64,000 bases of DNA from Anaerolineae bacterium (GTDB lineage Bacteria; Chloroflexota; Anaerolineae; Aggregatilineales; Phototrophicaceae), in NCBI GenBank assembly GCA_022841825.1, contig JALHQT010000004.1, positions 372,001 through 436,000 on the forward strand. Reading direction: 5' to 3'. Position numbers and translations under genes: made by a program. Under the pieces are notes generated by a model. The model was not told the origin of the DNA. It saw only the letters and a list, made by a program, of their open reading frames with translations, and ran no database searches. Shown one piece after another: positions 7,569-16,714 of the stretch (position 1 is its first letter; each line of letters starts with the position of its first letter).

Positions 7569-8900
7569 ATGGCGGATTCGGAACGTCTCAAGATCGCAAT
7601 CATCGGCGCGGGCGTGGCGGGCATGTCCGGAGCCTGGGATTTCGCGCGTGCGGGGCATGATGTGACGATCTATGAGGCAGAAGCTACGGTTGGCGGGCTT
7701 GCTGGCGGCTTTCGCGACGACGGCTGGGCTTGGTCAATGGAGAAGTTCTATCACCACTGGTTTGAGACGGACAGCGAGATTCTGTCCCTGGCGGATGAAC
7801 TGGGACTCCGCGAAAAGATCATCTTTCCTCGCCCGAAGACCAGCTACTGGATCGATGGCAAGGTCTATCGCTCAGAGATGAATCTTTCGATGCTGCGCCT
7901 GCCGCTCTCGCTCATGTCCCTGTTTCGGATGGGGCTGGCAGGCGTCTATCTGAAGTTTCTCACGCGCGACTGGCGGGGTCTCGAAAAGGTGACCGCGGAT
8001 CAGTGGCTGCGGCGTTGGATGGGCGACGAGGCTTACCGCCGCCTGTGGCAGCCGCTTCTGATCGGTAAATTCGCTGATCAGTATCGTGAGGTGAACATGG
8101 CGTGGCTGTGGGCGCGTATCAAGACGCGCTCCATACGGCTCGGCATCTTCCAAGGCGGCTTCCAGGCATTTCTCGATGCATTCGCCGAGAAGCTCCTGGC
8201 AGCAGGGGTGCGAATGCGCCTGGGGACGCCGATATCGCGTATCGCCAGCGTGGGTGGAAAGCCTGTGTTGACGACGCCGGATGGTGACATTTCGTATGAC
8301 ATTGTGCTGACGACGACTTCGCCAGCGCTGCTACTCCGCATGGCACCCGAACTGGCAGCAACTGCCTATGGTCAGCAGGCGGCGGCGCTGCGCAGCATTG
8401 GCGCGCTGTGTGTGGTGCTTGCGCTCAAGCAACCGCTGCTGACGGATGGCACCTACTGGCTGAACCTGCCCGCGACGAGTTCCGACAAGCGCGAAACTCG
8501 ATTTCCGTTCCTGGCACTGGTCGAGCATACCCAATGGATGGATCGTGCGAATTATGGTGGCGACCATCTTGTCTACTGCGGCGATTATGTGCCGGTGACA
8601 CACGAATACTTCTCGATGAGTGAGGACGCGCTGGTTCAGCGGTTTACATCGGTGCTGAACACGGTCAATCCTGCCTTCAAGCCTGAGTGGATTCGTAAGT
8701 CGTGGGTTTTCCGTGCACCGTATGCGCAGCCTGTGCCGGGTGTCGAACACAGTCAGAACATCCCGGGGTTGCAAACACCGCTGCCGGCGCTGTACTGGGC
8801 GAGTATGAGTCAGGTCTATCCCTGGGATCGTGGTACGAACTTCGCGGTCGAGATAGGTCGTCGGGCGGCGCGATTGGCGCTTGCGGACGCGAAAGCCTGA
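7569..8900 (+). CDS. NAD(P)/FAD-dependent oxidoreductase of the amine oxidase/protoporphyrinogen oxidase superfamily
   Basis: The protein has 443 residues. The N terminus carries the dinucleotide-binding motif (IAIIGAGVAGMSGAWDFARAGHDVTIYEA) followed by the GG motif (VGGLAGGF). A C-terminal segment (YWASMSQVYPWDRGTNFAVEIGR) closes the FAD site. Similar proteins in bacterial polysaccharide clusters act on sugar or lipid intermediates, and some resemble UDP-galactopyranose mutase in fold. The substrate cannot be deduced. It follows the flippase-like gene closely and precedes UDP-glucose dehydrogenase, which suits an envelope-glycan role. The ATG at 7569 has GAGAGGG upstream. Confidence 0.85.
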   Translation: MADSERLKIAIIGAGVAGMSGAWDFARAGHDVTIYEAEATVGGLAGGFRDDGWAWSMEKFYHHWFETDSEILSLADELGLREKIIFPRPKTSYWIDGKVYRSEMNLSMLRLPLSLMSLFRMGLAGVYLKFLTRDWRGLEKVTADQWLRRWMGDEAYRRLWQPLLIGKFADQYREVNMAWLWARIKTRSIRLGIFQGGFQAFLDAFAEKLLAAGVRMRLGTPISRIASVGGKPVLTTPDGDISYDIVLTTTSPALLLRMAPELAATAYGQQAAALRSIGALCVVLALKQPLLTDGTYWLNLPATSSDKRETRFPFLALVEHTQWMDRANYGGDHLVYCGDYVPVTHEYFSMSEDALVQRFTSVLNTVNPAFKPEWIRKSWVFRAPYAQPVPGVEHSQNIPGLQTPLPALYWASMSQVYPWDRGTNFAVEIGRRAARLALADAKA

Positions 8901-9019
8901 AGTAAGCCGACGTTGTGAGTTGCTTGTTAGGCGTATCCATTAATCTTATGGATGCTTAGTGTCAGTTGTAACACGGCTGTCATCGTTTCCTGGCTGATGG
9001 CAGTGTAATTGGAGGCTTC

Positions 9020-10375
9020 ATGAGGAAGATTTGTGTCATTGGAACTGGCTATGTGGGTCTGGTCACTGGGACTGGATTTGCTGACCTGGGGAACGACGTG
9101 GTGGGTGTAGACATCAACCCCGAACGCATCGAACAGCTCAATCGGGGCATCATGCCGATTTATGAGCCAGGGCTTGAGGAGATGGTCGAGCGCAACATGA
9201 AGAGCGGTCGTCTGCGCTTTACGACCTCCTACGAGGAAGGTCTGAAAGACGCGGAGTTTGTCTTCATCTGCGTCGGCACGCCGGAAGGCGTGGACGGAGA
9301 GGCTGATCTGAAGTATGTGCGCGCAGCGGCGGAGACCATCGCCAAGCTGATGACTCGTAAGTTGATCATCATCAACAAATCGACGGTTCCAGTGGGCACA
9401 GGCGATTGGGTGTCCGAAATCGTCAAGCGCGCGCAGCCGGAGCCGAAGCCGTTCGCAGTGGTTAGCTGCCCGGAATTCCTGCGCGAAGGTTCTGCTGTCA
9501 CGGACTTCATGCATCCCGACCGTGCGGTATTTGGCTCGACCGACCGTGAAGCCGCTCAAGAAGTGTCCGAGTTATATGAGACGCTGAATGCGCCGATTGT
9601 CATCACCGACATCCGAACCGCCGAGATGATCAAATATGCCTCGAACGCCTTTTTGGCGACGCGTATCAGCTTCATCAACGAAATCTCGATCATGTGCGAG
9701 AAGATGGGCGCTGACGTGATGGAGGTGGCGCGCGGTATGGGCTTGGATAAGCGCATTGGGCAGCACTTCTTGCAAGCGGGTGTTGGATATGGCGGCTCGT
9801 GCTTTCCCAAGGACGTGAAGGCACTGGCGTACATGGCGGCTACGCATGGCACGCATCCGGAACTCCTCAACGCGGTGATGCAGATCAACGACTTCCAGCG
9901 TAAACACATCCTGCTCAAGCTGCATGATGTCCTGGATGGCAACATACAGGATAAGGTGATCGGTATCCTGGGGTTAGCGTTCAAAGAAAACACCGACGAC
10001 ATCCGAGAATCGCCCGCGCTTTCTATCGCCCGCCAGCTTGTCAATCGCGGGGCACAGGTGCGCGCTTTCGACCCGGTCGCGATGGAGCATTCCGCCAAGT
10101 CGCTGCCCGAGTTGGCGATGTGTGGAAATGCCTACGAAGTCGCGGAAGGCGCGGATGCGCTCGTGATCGCGACGCCCTGGAACGAATTCAAGCAGTTGGA
10201 TATGGCGCGTGTGCGCGCGAGTATGCGGTTGCCAAACCTTGTCGACGGTCGCAACATGTACGACCCGGAAACCATGTGGGAACTTGGGTTCAACTATCGG
10301 GGAGTCGGGCGCGGCTATCAGGGGCGCGGTGTGCATTTCAAGTCCGAAAATGGCAATGGGAACGGAAGCCACTAG
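9020..10375 (+). CDS. ugd: UDP-glucose 6-dehydrogenase
   Basis: This enzyme oxidises UDP-glucose to UDP-glucuronate with two NAD+, supplying uronic acid for surface polysaccharides. The 451 residues match the family length. The NAD-binding site is at the start ([28 protein letters not shown]), [11 protein letters not shown] and [10 protein letters not shown] follow, and the catalytic cysteine lies in [13 protein letters not shown] at about residue 260. The C-terminal UDP-binding domain contains [16 protein letters not shown]. The tail is Gly/Asn-rich (GNGNGSH), an unremarkable extension. The start has a good site (TTGGAGG). A strong intrinsic terminator follows, so this gene ends its transcription unit. 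Confidence 0.97.
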   Translation: MRKICVIGTGYVGLVTGTGFADLGNDVVGVDINPERIEQLNRGIMPIYEPGLEEMVERNMKSGRLRFTTSYEEGLKDAEFVFICVGTPEGVDGEADLKYVRAAAETIAKLMTRKLIIINKSTVPVGTGDWVSEIVKRAQPEPKPFAVVSCPEFLREGSAVTDFMHPDRAVFGSTDREAAQEVSELYETLNAPIVITDIRTAEMIKYASNAFLATRISFINEISIMCEKMGADVMEVARGMGLDKRIGQHFLQAGVGYGGSCFPKDVKALAYMAATHGTHPELLNAVMQINDFQRKHILLKLHDVLDGNIQDKVIGILGLAFKENTDDIRESPALSIARQLVNRGAQVRAFDPVAMEHSAKSLPELAMCGNAYEVAEGADALVIATPWNEFKQLDMARVRASMRLPNLVDGRNMYDPETMWELGFNYRGVGRGYQGRGVHFKSENGNGNGSH

Positions 10376-10419
10376 GATTGACGCTCGCAGCATTTGCGAG
10401 TCGCCTTGAGACAGTTCGC

Positions 10420-10455
10420 AAAAAGAAGGATGCCAACAGCGGCATCCTTCTTTTT
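10420..10455 (+). terminator. Strong intrinsic terminator after ugd
   Basis: AAAAAGAAGGATGCC pairs perfectly with GGCATCCTTCTTTTT around a 6-nt loop. The T run closes the stem, giving a typical rho-independent terminator that may work in both directions. Confidence 0.9.
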
Positions 10456-10472
10456 GTGCGGAACTTCGCTGC

Positions 10473-10502
10473 TTGTCACGGGACGGCTTCCGAGGGTATA
10501 GT
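10473..10502 (+). promoter_or_regulatory. Sigma70 promoter for the PspC/LiaF-like operon
   Basis: TTGTCA and TATAGT (each 5 of 6 matches to consensus) are separated by 18 bp. The predicted transcript starts about 30 nt before the ATG at 10539. It lies directly after the ugd terminator, so the operon has its own promoter. Confidence 0.65.
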
Positions 10503-10538
10503 AACCGCAGATTCTTCTCACTAGTCACGCGAGATGTC

Positions 10539-10898
10539 ATGCTGCGCAGCTTCACGGATCGGGTTTTCGGCGGGGTATGTGGCGGGCTTGCCGCTTCGCT
10601 TCGCATCAATAGCTGGATATGGCGCGCGCTTTTCGTGGTGCTGGCGGTTGCGAGCGGGGGCGCGTTTGCCGTGTTGTATGTGTTGTTGTGGTGGCTCGTG
10701 CCACAGCAGCGGCTGAGTGTCGAACGCCAGTCCGGGCTGCCTGTTCTCCTGGTGCTGCTGCTCATCGCGGTCACCATCGTGTTTTGGTACGGTCGTGATC
10801 TTGGCTGGTGGAATGCCCCGGATGGGACGACTCTTTATCTGCCCATACTTGCGCTCGTCGGGAGCGTCGTCTTCTTTCTCCGACAGGTAAGGGCGTAA
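10539..10898 (+). CDS. PspC domain protein
   Basis: A membrane protein of 119 residues. It begins with the PspC signature (MLRSFTDRVFGGVCGGLAASLRINSWIWRALFVVLAV), then a second hydrophobic segment ending in WWLVP, and two more hydrophobic stretches in the C-terminal half. PspC proteins sense or relay envelope stress and are often paired with LiaF-type proteins, as here: the next gene starts immediately after this stop (TAAATG). The ATG at 10539 gives the canonical PspC N terminus. Its ribosome binding site is weak (GCGAGA). Confidence 0.9.
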   Translation: MLRSFTDRVFGGVCGGLAASLRINSWIWRALFVVLAVASGGAFAVLYVLLWWLVPQQRLSVERQSGLPVLLVLLLIAVTIVFWYGRDLGWWNAPDGTTLYLPILALVGSVVFFLRQVRA

Positions 10899-11858
10899 AT
10901 GCGTTTGCAGCGACGTACCGCACCTCTCTTAGGGCTGGTCTGCGTGATCATCTCTGTGACGCTGATGGCTCAATCCATCGGCGCGCTTCCCAGCGGTTTG
11001 ATCGACCTCATGCTGCGGGGTTGGCCCGCGCTGCTGGTATTGGGTGGACTTGCCGTATTGCTCCGCGACCGCTTTCCCCTGAGCGGATTGATCGCCTTGG
11101 TGGTTTCCGTCGCGCTGACGGCTGGCATTGCCTACTACGCCTTCGATGCGCGTGCGCAGCAGCAGCGCAGCGATAACCGTCAGCCGATTGAGCAGGTCCT
11201 TCCCGCAAATATCACGCTGCTGCGGCTGCGTGTTCAAGCGCTGGATACTGAGGTTGAACTTCTCCGATCCCTCGACGCTGTCCCCCTGGTCACAGGGGAA
11301 TTCGTGGGAAGCAGCGACAATACCTTTGATGTCTCCTATGAACTCCTGCCGGACGACTCGGTCACGCTGACGATTGCCGAAGTCCGTACGAGCGGGTTTC
11401 CGTTCCTGGAGACGGTCGGTCGCGGTGCTCTGCAACTTGAACTCCCGCCGGGTGTGCCGATGGATGTCGAATTCGTCAGCGAGCAGGGCAATATCATCCT
11501 TAATCTGAGTGGAACGGCGTTGGAGCGCTTGAATGTCAACGCGCGCGGCGGCGATGTCATCGTGACGCTGCCCTCGTACCAGCCTCTTTTCACTGGTGAT
11601 GTCAACACACTTGGCACCATCGAAGCTCAAAATGGCGATTTGACCATACGTGTTCCTGAGGATGTCGCGGGGCGTTTTGAACTCAATCGAGGTGGTAGTG
11701 GCGTCGTTCCCCAGTTCAACCCGGATGTTTACAACTACCTTCAGGGCGACGTCTTAGAAGCGCGCCTGATTGACATTGCCGATATTGCCGTCCGCTACAC
11801 CCTGACGGCACCGCGTGGCTTGATCCGTCTGGATGTCCCTGAGTCGCCTTCGGGCTGA
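10899..11858 (+). CDS. LiaF/LiaI-like membrane protein with adhesin-like beta domain
   Basis: The protein has 319 residues. Three hydrophobic helices come first (GLVCVIISVTLMAQSIGALP, GWPALLVLGGLAVLL, LIALVVSVALTAGIAYYAF), with the short spacing seen in LiaI/LiaF N-terminal regions. An exported beta-rich domain follows from about residue 90, with repeats such as MDVEFVSEQGNIILNLSGTALERLNVNARGG that resemble DUF4097/DUF2154 adhesin-like proteins. It directly abuts the PspC gene, so translation is probably coupled. The likely role is envelope-stress sensing; this rests on neighbourhood and architecture, not on a catalytic motif. Confidence 0.75.
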   Translation: MRLQRRTAPLLGLVCVIISVTLMAQSIGALPSGLIDLMLRGWPALLVLGGLAVLLRDRFPLSGLIALVVSVALTAGIAYYAFDARAQQQRSDNRQPIEQVLPANITLLRLRVQALDTEVELLRSLDAVPLVTGEFVGSSDNTFDVSYELLPDDSVTLTIAEVRTSGFPFLETVGRGALQLELPPGVPMDVEFVSEQGNIILNLSGTALERLNVNARGGDVIVTLPSYQPLFTGDVNTLGTIEAQNGDLTIRVPEDVAGRFELNRGGSGVVPQFNPDVYNYLQGDVLEARLIDIADIAVRYTLTAPRGLIRLDVPESPSG

Positions 11859-11864
11859 GTGCTG

Positions 11865-12776
11865 ATGACCTGGCGCGTTCACCTTCCGCACCCCGTCATT
11901 CGTCGGATTGATCTGCTGGTCGCCGAGAAGACAGTGGTTGCGGTCTGGACGCAGCCCGACCGCGTCCACTTCTATGATCAAAGAAATGGGTCGCTGCTTG
12001 GGGAGCGTGTGGTCGAAAAGCTCGCCTTCTCGGATCGTCAGGATGAGCGTTGGCGGGCTTTTTTGAACGGGCTGAAGGCACCCAACGAGCGCTTTCTGCC
12101 CGTGGTTCGCGCCCAGAACATGCTGATCCGCACAACTGAGGATGGGCGAACGCGCTTGCTCGACACCGGTGACGGACTGTACCTTGAAGTCCTGGGCAAG
12201 GAGTCATTGCTTACCATCGAGCAGGACAGCAAGCTGATCGCGGTTGAACTTGATCGCGAAAGTGGGGCTGTGGTCGGATTGGATATGCGTGGAAGACTGC
12301 ATGTCTTTCAGCAGCGTCTCTACGCAGGCATCTATGATACGGGATTGGAGTCTGCGGATTCCTCCGCGATGCGTGTCCTGGTCGCAGATGGCGGTAACCA
12401 GATCATGGTGACCGATGGACAGAGCGTGGTCATGATGGATGCGCTGGGGAAGGTTCGCAAGCGGCTCGAACTCCATTACTCGTTAGGGGCGTGGGGCGTG
12501 TCGCAGGATGGAAAATGGTTGGCGACCGGCGATGCTGAGACCGGGGTCATGCGCCTGTATGATGGGACGACACTGATGCCCGCCTACCAGCGATTTGCCA
12601 TCGATCTTGCTGCGGATGCTCGCAGGTTGAATCCTTCCGCCGGGAACCAACCGTCCAGCGTGGTCCCCGGCGTCCTCGCGCTGACCAATCGAGGCGTGTT
12701 GGCGTTTGCCATGGGTTCGCTCTTGTGTGTCACAAGCATGACGAAGATGCGCGCTGTCCCTGCGTCCCAGGCTTGA
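11865..12776 (+). CDS. Beta-propeller-like hypothetical protein
   Basis: A soluble protein of about 303 residues with degenerate propeller-type repeats: YDQRNGSLLG, VVGLDMRGRLHVFQQ, NQIMVTDGQSVVMMDALGKVRKRLE, GVSQDGKWLATGDAETGVMRLYDG. These have the look of WD40/quinoprotein blades. No signal peptide is present. It starts 6 nt after the LiaF-like gene; the track uses a GTG at 11859, and the ATG at 11865 is equally placed. It is probably the third gene of the PspC operon. Function unknown. Confidence 0.65.
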   Translation: MTWRVHLPHPVIRRIDLLVAEKTVVAVWTQPDRVHFYDQRNGSLLGERVVEKLAFSDRQDERWRAFLNGLKAPNERFLPVVRAQNMLIRTTEDGRTRLLDTGDGLYLEVLGKESLLTIEQDSKLIAVELDRESGAVVGLDMRGRLHVFQQRLYAGIYDTGLESADSSAMRVLVADGGNQIMVTDGQSVVMMDALGKVRKRLELHYSLGAWGVSQDGKWLATGDAETGVMRLYDGTTLMPAYQRFAIDLAADARRLNPSAGNQPSSVVPGVLALTNRGVLAFAMGSLLCVTSMTKMRAVPASQA

Positions 12777-12843
12777 GTCTCATCGCGTATCCAGCCGGAT
12801 GACACATGCTTGGGCGTGCGCGCAATGGGTAGGAAGATAAGGC

Positions 12844-13764
12844 ATGTTCACTCCGCATCACTACGGATTGTTCTTCAGCCAGCAGCATGTTGACTATGCA
12901 AGAAAGCACGTAGCACATGCGCCGATAGCGGCTGCATTTAACGTCCTGCGCCATGCGACAGCCGAAGGAGCAGCAGCGGCGCAGTTGGCGGGTCTGCGTT
13001 ATCGCTTCCTGAGCGATCTCGAGTCTGGCGAGATCGCCCTGACGATCATGGATGCGCTGTTCAGAGACTTTATGGAACGTCCTGACAATCTCAATCTGCT
13101 CAGGGATGCTGTCATTCTGGCGCAGTGCATCGAATTGCTGCGCGATCATCCCGCCGCGCACCCTGCGCAGGTCACACATTGGCAAGAAGCCCTGCACGAA
13201 CGGACTGCCGCTCTCAACGACCGTGCGCACGCCGATGACTACCTTGAGACGCTGTGGATGGGGCTGGCGAACATGGCAACCGGAGTCGTGCTGGAGCGTG
13301 AACCGCTCTTTGAGCGCGGTGCGCAGGTGTATCGGGATGCCATTGCACACGCGGTGAGTCCACGCGGGCACATCGAGCCGCTGACCCTGAAGGGCGAGAC
13401 AAGTGTGATGCTACGGATGGTGCTGGGCGTAGAGGCGCTGGTGATGATGGCGGAACTGGCTGCACAGGTCGGCGTCGATCTTTGGCGCTGCGAGGTGCGC
13501 GGGGTCTCGGTCATGACGTGTGCGCTGTACCCCATGTATTACTTCTACGTGACCGACAAGTGGAAGTGGGAAGCTATCACGCCCGAAGAAGTGCAGGCGG
13601 CTTACCGGGCGCATGGCGGCTATCTGGAGATTATCAATAAGCGCTATACTCCGCGCGACATCAAGCCGCTGCTCGAAGATTTGCGCCCGATCCATGATCC
13701 GCTGGCAGGCGGGGTCCCGACGCTTTCCCATGGGATTGTCGCGCGGCGCGGTTTGTTTGGCTGA
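12844..13764 (+). CDS. Alginate lyase-like (alpha-toroid) protein
   Basis: The protein has 306 residues. It is all-helical and carries the block typical of the alginate lyase family: GHIEPLTLKGETSVMLRMVLGVEALVMMAELAAQVGVDLW, broken here only for description at the GVDLW end. It also has the preceding segment with conserved Trp and Asn (ETLWMGLANMATGV). Family members cleave uronic-acid polysaccharides. The usual catalytic Asn-His and Tyr positions are not clearly all present, and I see no signal peptide, so activity is uncertain. Uronate-supplying UDP-glucose dehydrogenase lies 2.5 kb upstream. The ATG at 12844 follows GGAAGATAAGGC. Confidence 0.55.
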   Translation: MFTPHHYGLFFSQQHVDYARKHVAHAPIAAAFNVLRHATAEGAAAAQLAGLRYRFLSDLESGEIALTIMDALFRDFMERPDNLNLLRDAVILAQCIELLRDHPAAHPAQVTHWQEALHERTAALNDRAHADDYLETLWMGLANMATGVVLEREPLFERGAQVYRDAIAHAVSPRGHIEPLTLKGETSVMLRMVLGVEALVMMAELAAQVGVDLWRCEVRGVSVMTCALYPMYYFYVTDKWKWEAITPEEVQAAYRAHGGYLEIINKRYTPRDIKPLLEDLRPIHDPLAGGVPTLSHGIVARRGLFG

Positions 13765-13797
13765 AGCCCATGTGAACATCTGCAAAGGTCCGGAATT

Positions 13798-15192
13798 GTG
13801 AACTTCAATCCAGTCACTCCCGAAATTCTCGATGTGCTGCGTGGCATAGTCGGGGACGACGCACTTTCCACCGCTGCTTCCGAGCTGGATCTGCACGCGC
13901 GTGATCAATCGCACTATGCGCCGCATCGCGCAGAAGTTGTCGTCTTTCCAACGACGGCACAACAGATCGCGGACATTCTGCGCGCTGCCAACGACGCTCG
14001 TATTCCGGTGACCCCCTGGGGCGTCGGTACTGGGTTGGAGGCGGGGTCGATTCCACTCTTTGGCGGGATTTCGCTGTCGCTCGAGCGGATGGCGAAGATC
14101 GTCGCCATTCATGCGGATGATTTCCAGGTGACCGTTCAACCTGGCATCGGTCATAAAGATCTGAACGCCGAGCTGGCGCGTCACGGATTGTTCTTCCCGC
14201 CAGATCCGGGCGCGAACGCCAGTGTTGGCGGCATGCTCGCCAACAATGCGGCTGGGATTCGCACCGTGAAATATGGTGCGAGCAAAGATAACGTGCTGCA
14301 GATGCAGGTTGCGCTGGCGGACGGGCGACTCATTCGTGTCGGCTCTCGGTCGGTCAAGCAGTCGGCGGGCTATGACCTGCTGCATCTGTTCGTCGGCAGC
14401 GAGGGCACACTCGGCGTCATCACCGAGGCGACGCTCAAGCTGGTGCCGGTTCCCGCGCACATCAGCGCTGTGGTTGCCGCTTTTCCGACGGTCAGCCAGG
14501 CGGTAGAGACGGTGGTCGCGGTGCGTGGGGCAGGGCTTGACCCGGCGGCGCTGGAGTTTGTCGATGCTGCGCACGCGGTCATGTTGAGCCAGAGCGATGG
14601 TGTGGAACTGAGCGCGCATCCGCACGTGTTCATGGAGTTCCACGCCGCGCATAACGCGACGCTGGAGGCAGGGCTGGCGAGCGTGCGCGAAATCTGCGCC
14701 GAGATGGGCGCGCTGAATGTGCGGGCGACGACCGATACCGCAGAACGTAAGAAGCTCTGGCACGCGCGCCATCACTCCTACGAGATCATGGTTCGGTCAC
14801 ATCCGGATAAGCAGTTCTACATCATGGATGTCGCCGTGCCGATCAGCGCTTATCCTGAGTTAATCGCCTATGTCGAAGCGCTGACGGCGGAGCGTTCCAT
14901 CAAAGCATATATGATCGGTCATGCGGGCGATGGCAATATCCATGTCGAGTTCCCGTATGCGACGGATGCCGAAGACGCGAAGATGAAGCAGGCAAATCAT
15001 GACATCGTCCTCAAGGCGCTGGCGCTCGGCGGCACCTGCACGGGGGAACATGGCGTGGGCGTGGGCAAGGCGCGGTATCTGCGCGAGGAACACGGCGAGG
15101 GTTTGGATGTGATGCGCGCGCTCAAGCAGACGCTTGATCCAAATGGAATCCTGAATCCGGGGAAGATTTTTGTCGCGGAGGAATCAGATTAG
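13798..15192 (+). CDS. FAD-binding oxidase, glycolate oxidase GlcD / D-lactate dehydrogenase type
   Basis: This 464-residue flavoprotein oxidises 2-hydroxy acids such as glycolate or D-lactate. The PCMH-type FAD domain is at the N terminus: VVVFPTTAQQIADILRAANDARIPVTPWGVGTGLEAG, VTVQPGIGHKDLN and PPDPGANASVGGMLANNAAGIRTVKYG. The C-terminal cap holds the family's HAGDGNIH motif and GTCTGEHGVGVGK near the end. GlcE and GlcF partners are not adjacent, so it may act as a single-subunit enzyme. The start is GTG at 13798 with AAAGG upstream. It ends at a palindromic repeat element. Confidence 0.93.
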   Translation: MNFNPVTPEILDVLRGIVGDDALSTAASELDLHARDQSHYAPHRAEVVVFPTTAQQIADILRAANDARIPVTPWGVGTGLEAGSIPLFGGISLSLERMAKIVAIHADDFQVTVQPGIGHKDLNAELARHGLFFPPDPGANASVGGMLANNAAGIRTVKYGASKDNVLQMQVALADGRLIRVGSRSVKQSAGYDLLHLFVGSEGTLGVITEATLKLVPVPAHISAVVAAFPTVSQAVETVVAVRGAGLDPAALEFVDAAHAVMLSQSDGVELSAHPHVFMEFHAAHNATLEAGLASVREICAEMGALNVRATTDTAERKKLWHARHHSYEIMVRSHPDKQFYIMDVAVPISAYPELIAYVEALTAERSIKAYMIGHAGDGNIHVEFPYATDAEDAKMKQANHDIVLKALALGGTCTGEHGVGVGKARYLREEHGEGLDVMRALKQTLDPNGILNPGKIFVAEESD

Positions 15193-15220
15193 CCGAGCGG
15201 TAGTTCTCGGTCGAGCAGGA

Positions 15221-15289
15221 AACCGCCACGACGCCAAGCCCGCCAGGAATATGAGTTCTTCCCACGGCGTGTTTGGCGTCCTGGCGGTT
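15221..15289. repeat. Palindromic intergenic repeat (GCCATGACGCCAA type), copy 1
   Basis: AACCGCCACGACGCCAA (15221-15237) is an inverted repeat of TTGGCGTCCTGGCGGTT (15273-15289), 16 of 17 positions matching, around a 35-bp centre. The same arms recur perfectly at 37771-37818. It lies between convergent genes. The rest of 15193-15353 holds a weak GGGG-CTAA-CCCC hairpin followed by a short T run, possibly the glcD-type gene's terminator. Confidence 0.7.
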
Positions 15290-15353
15290 CACTTTACATT
15301 GCGAAGTTGGGGCTAACCCCCTTGTCGGCTTTTAACTTAACCTCGGTGCTGGA

Positions 15354-15641
15354 TTAGCCGCGACGCAGAATGGTCTTGCCGATGAAGAGCAGGATAACCG
15401 CGCCGACGACCGAAATCACCAGGTTGATGAGGACACGTTCAACACCACCCGCTCCGCCGGGACCCATGCCGAGAAGCCCGGCGACAAAACCCCCGATGAC
15501 CGAGCCTGCCAACCCCAGGAGAATGTCCTGGATGAGCGGGGCATCCGTGCTCTTCATAATCGAGCGCGCCACCATCCCTGCGAGCGCCCCAACGACCAGC
15601 CAACCCACGCAAATCAACGGATTGAGTGTCAACCATTCCAT
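15354..15641 (-). CDS. GlsB/YeaQ/YmgE family (transglycosylase-associated) stress membrane protein
   Basis: A protein of 95 residues with three hydrophobic helices and the family's Gly-rich pattern: ICVGWLVVGALAGMVARSIM, then ILLGLAGSVIGGFVAGLLG, then VLINLVISVVGAVILLFIGKTI. These small inner-membrane proteins respond to general or acid stress; their biochemistry is unknown. The ATG at 15641 has GAGGGGAGA upstream, so the 37 extra residues in the track are not used. It lies 82 nt after the DUF1003 gene and is likely co-transcribed with it. Confidence 0.88.
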   Translation of the reverse strand: MEWLTLNPLICVGWLVVGALAGMVARSIMKSTDAPLIQDILLGLAGSVIGGFVAGLLGMGPGGAGGVERVLINLVISVVGAVILLFIGKTILRRG

Positions 15642-15723
15642 GCTTTGTCTCCCCTCATACACGTCTCTTATACCCCTATACGAAATTATAGGGATCAGGT
15701 TGCGTGAGGGCAAATGATTTCCT

Positions 15724-16353
15724 CTAGCCCACGATCGTATGCCCATTCCCATGCTGAACGCGCTCGATCATACGCACAGTGGCATTGAGTTCTTTGCGGC
15801 GTGCTTCGACCAGAACATTGACGAGGCGCGTCTGCATCGTCAGCGCGTCGGTCAGCGAGTCGATCTTGCGGTGTAAGTCCGCGATCTCGACTTCGTTTTT
15901 CAAATTGACCTGGTAGTCGTTTTCCGACTGTGCGCGGTCTTTTGTCGCCTGACGGTTCTGCGACATCAGGATGACGGGTGCCTGGAGCGCCGCGAGCGTG
16001 CTGAGTATCAGATTGAGCAGGATGAATGGAAAGGGATCGAATGCCTGCGTGCCGAGATAGAAATTGACCCCCATCCACGCACCCATGATGACCACGAAGA
16101 GGATGATGAATTTCCAGCTTCCGGCGAAGGTCGAGAGCTTGTCCGCGAGGCGGTCTCCAACTGAAGCGCGTTCGTCGATCTGTTCGTAAACATCGTCCGT
16201 CACGATATGCGGACGCAGATCGGCGATCAGTTCCTGTGCTTCCGGGCTGAGGAGGTTTTCCAGCTCTTCAATTTCGGTGATCAGATCCTGGATCTCGTCG
16301 TCGGACCCATCCACCGGCGGCACAATACGATTGAGCAGCAGATCGTTGTACAT
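15724..16353 (-). CDS. DUF1003 membrane protein
   Basis: The protein has 209 residues. An acidic N-terminal helix (DEIQDLITEIEELENLLSPEAQELIADL) precedes the DUF1003 core of two transmembrane helices. The core contains the family's most conserved segment, AFDPFPFILLNLILSTLAALQAPVILMSQNRQATKDR, described here as two adjacent parts ending in QNRQ. A C-terminal coiled coil (ADLHRKIDSLTDALTMQ) follows. The family's function is unknown. The ATG at 16353 has a strong GGAGGG site. Its long 5' leader contains a possible three-way-junction RNA. Confidence 0.88.
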   Translation of the reverse strand: MYNDLLLNRIVPPVDGSDDEIQDLITEIEELENLLSPEAQELIADLRPHIVTDDVYEQIDERASVGDRLADKLSTFAGSWKFIILFVVIMGAWMGVNFYLGTQAFDPFPFILLNLILSTLAALQAPVILMSQNRQATKDRAQSENDYQVNLKNEVEIADLHRKIDSLTDALTMQTRLVNVLVEARRKELNATVRMIERVQHGNGHTIVG

Positions 16354-16450
16354 GAGATAGCCCTCCACTATGCATAGGGGTGAACAGCAGCATCCTGCGG
16401 TCACGCTGTGCAAGAATGATGTGATGCAGTTGTGGAACAGGGCTTAGGTT

Positions 16451-16506
16451 GCTGGGGGATGCCTCACACTCGTGAGGTCGGCAATAGCGCTGGTGCGCTC
16501 CCCAGC
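16451..16506. other. Possible structured RNA element (three-way junction)
   Basis: Three perfect helices nest in 56 nt: GCTGGGG/CCCCAGC closing, CCTCAC/GTGAGG, and AGCGC/GCGCT. The element lies in the 361-bp gap between the propeller gene's stop and the DUF1003 start, so on the minus strand it would be in the DUF1003 leader or the propeller gene's 3' end. The rest of that gap holds an unproven ORF tail (16525-16710) and nothing else I can name. Confidence 0.35.
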
Positions 16507-16714
16507 CAGACGTGGATGTGTGGGCTAGGGCGCTGTGGCGCTATCGCCGCCCGGCAACGGCGGCAACTGTTCGATATTACTACCAGCGTCCATCAGTTCC
16601 TTCACTTGAACAAAGCGAATAGAGTCGCACGCAGCAATGCGCACGATGAATCCGACTTTACAACGCTTTCTTACGCCTGTAAACCCCTCAATTCTGAGCG
16701 GTCGCCGGGCAGAA

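Noticed and set aside
13411-14775. 454-codon minus-strand ORF
   Set aside because: It lies antisense to the clear GlcD-type oxidase and alginate-lyase-like gene, with Arg/His-rich composition typical of a shadow frame.
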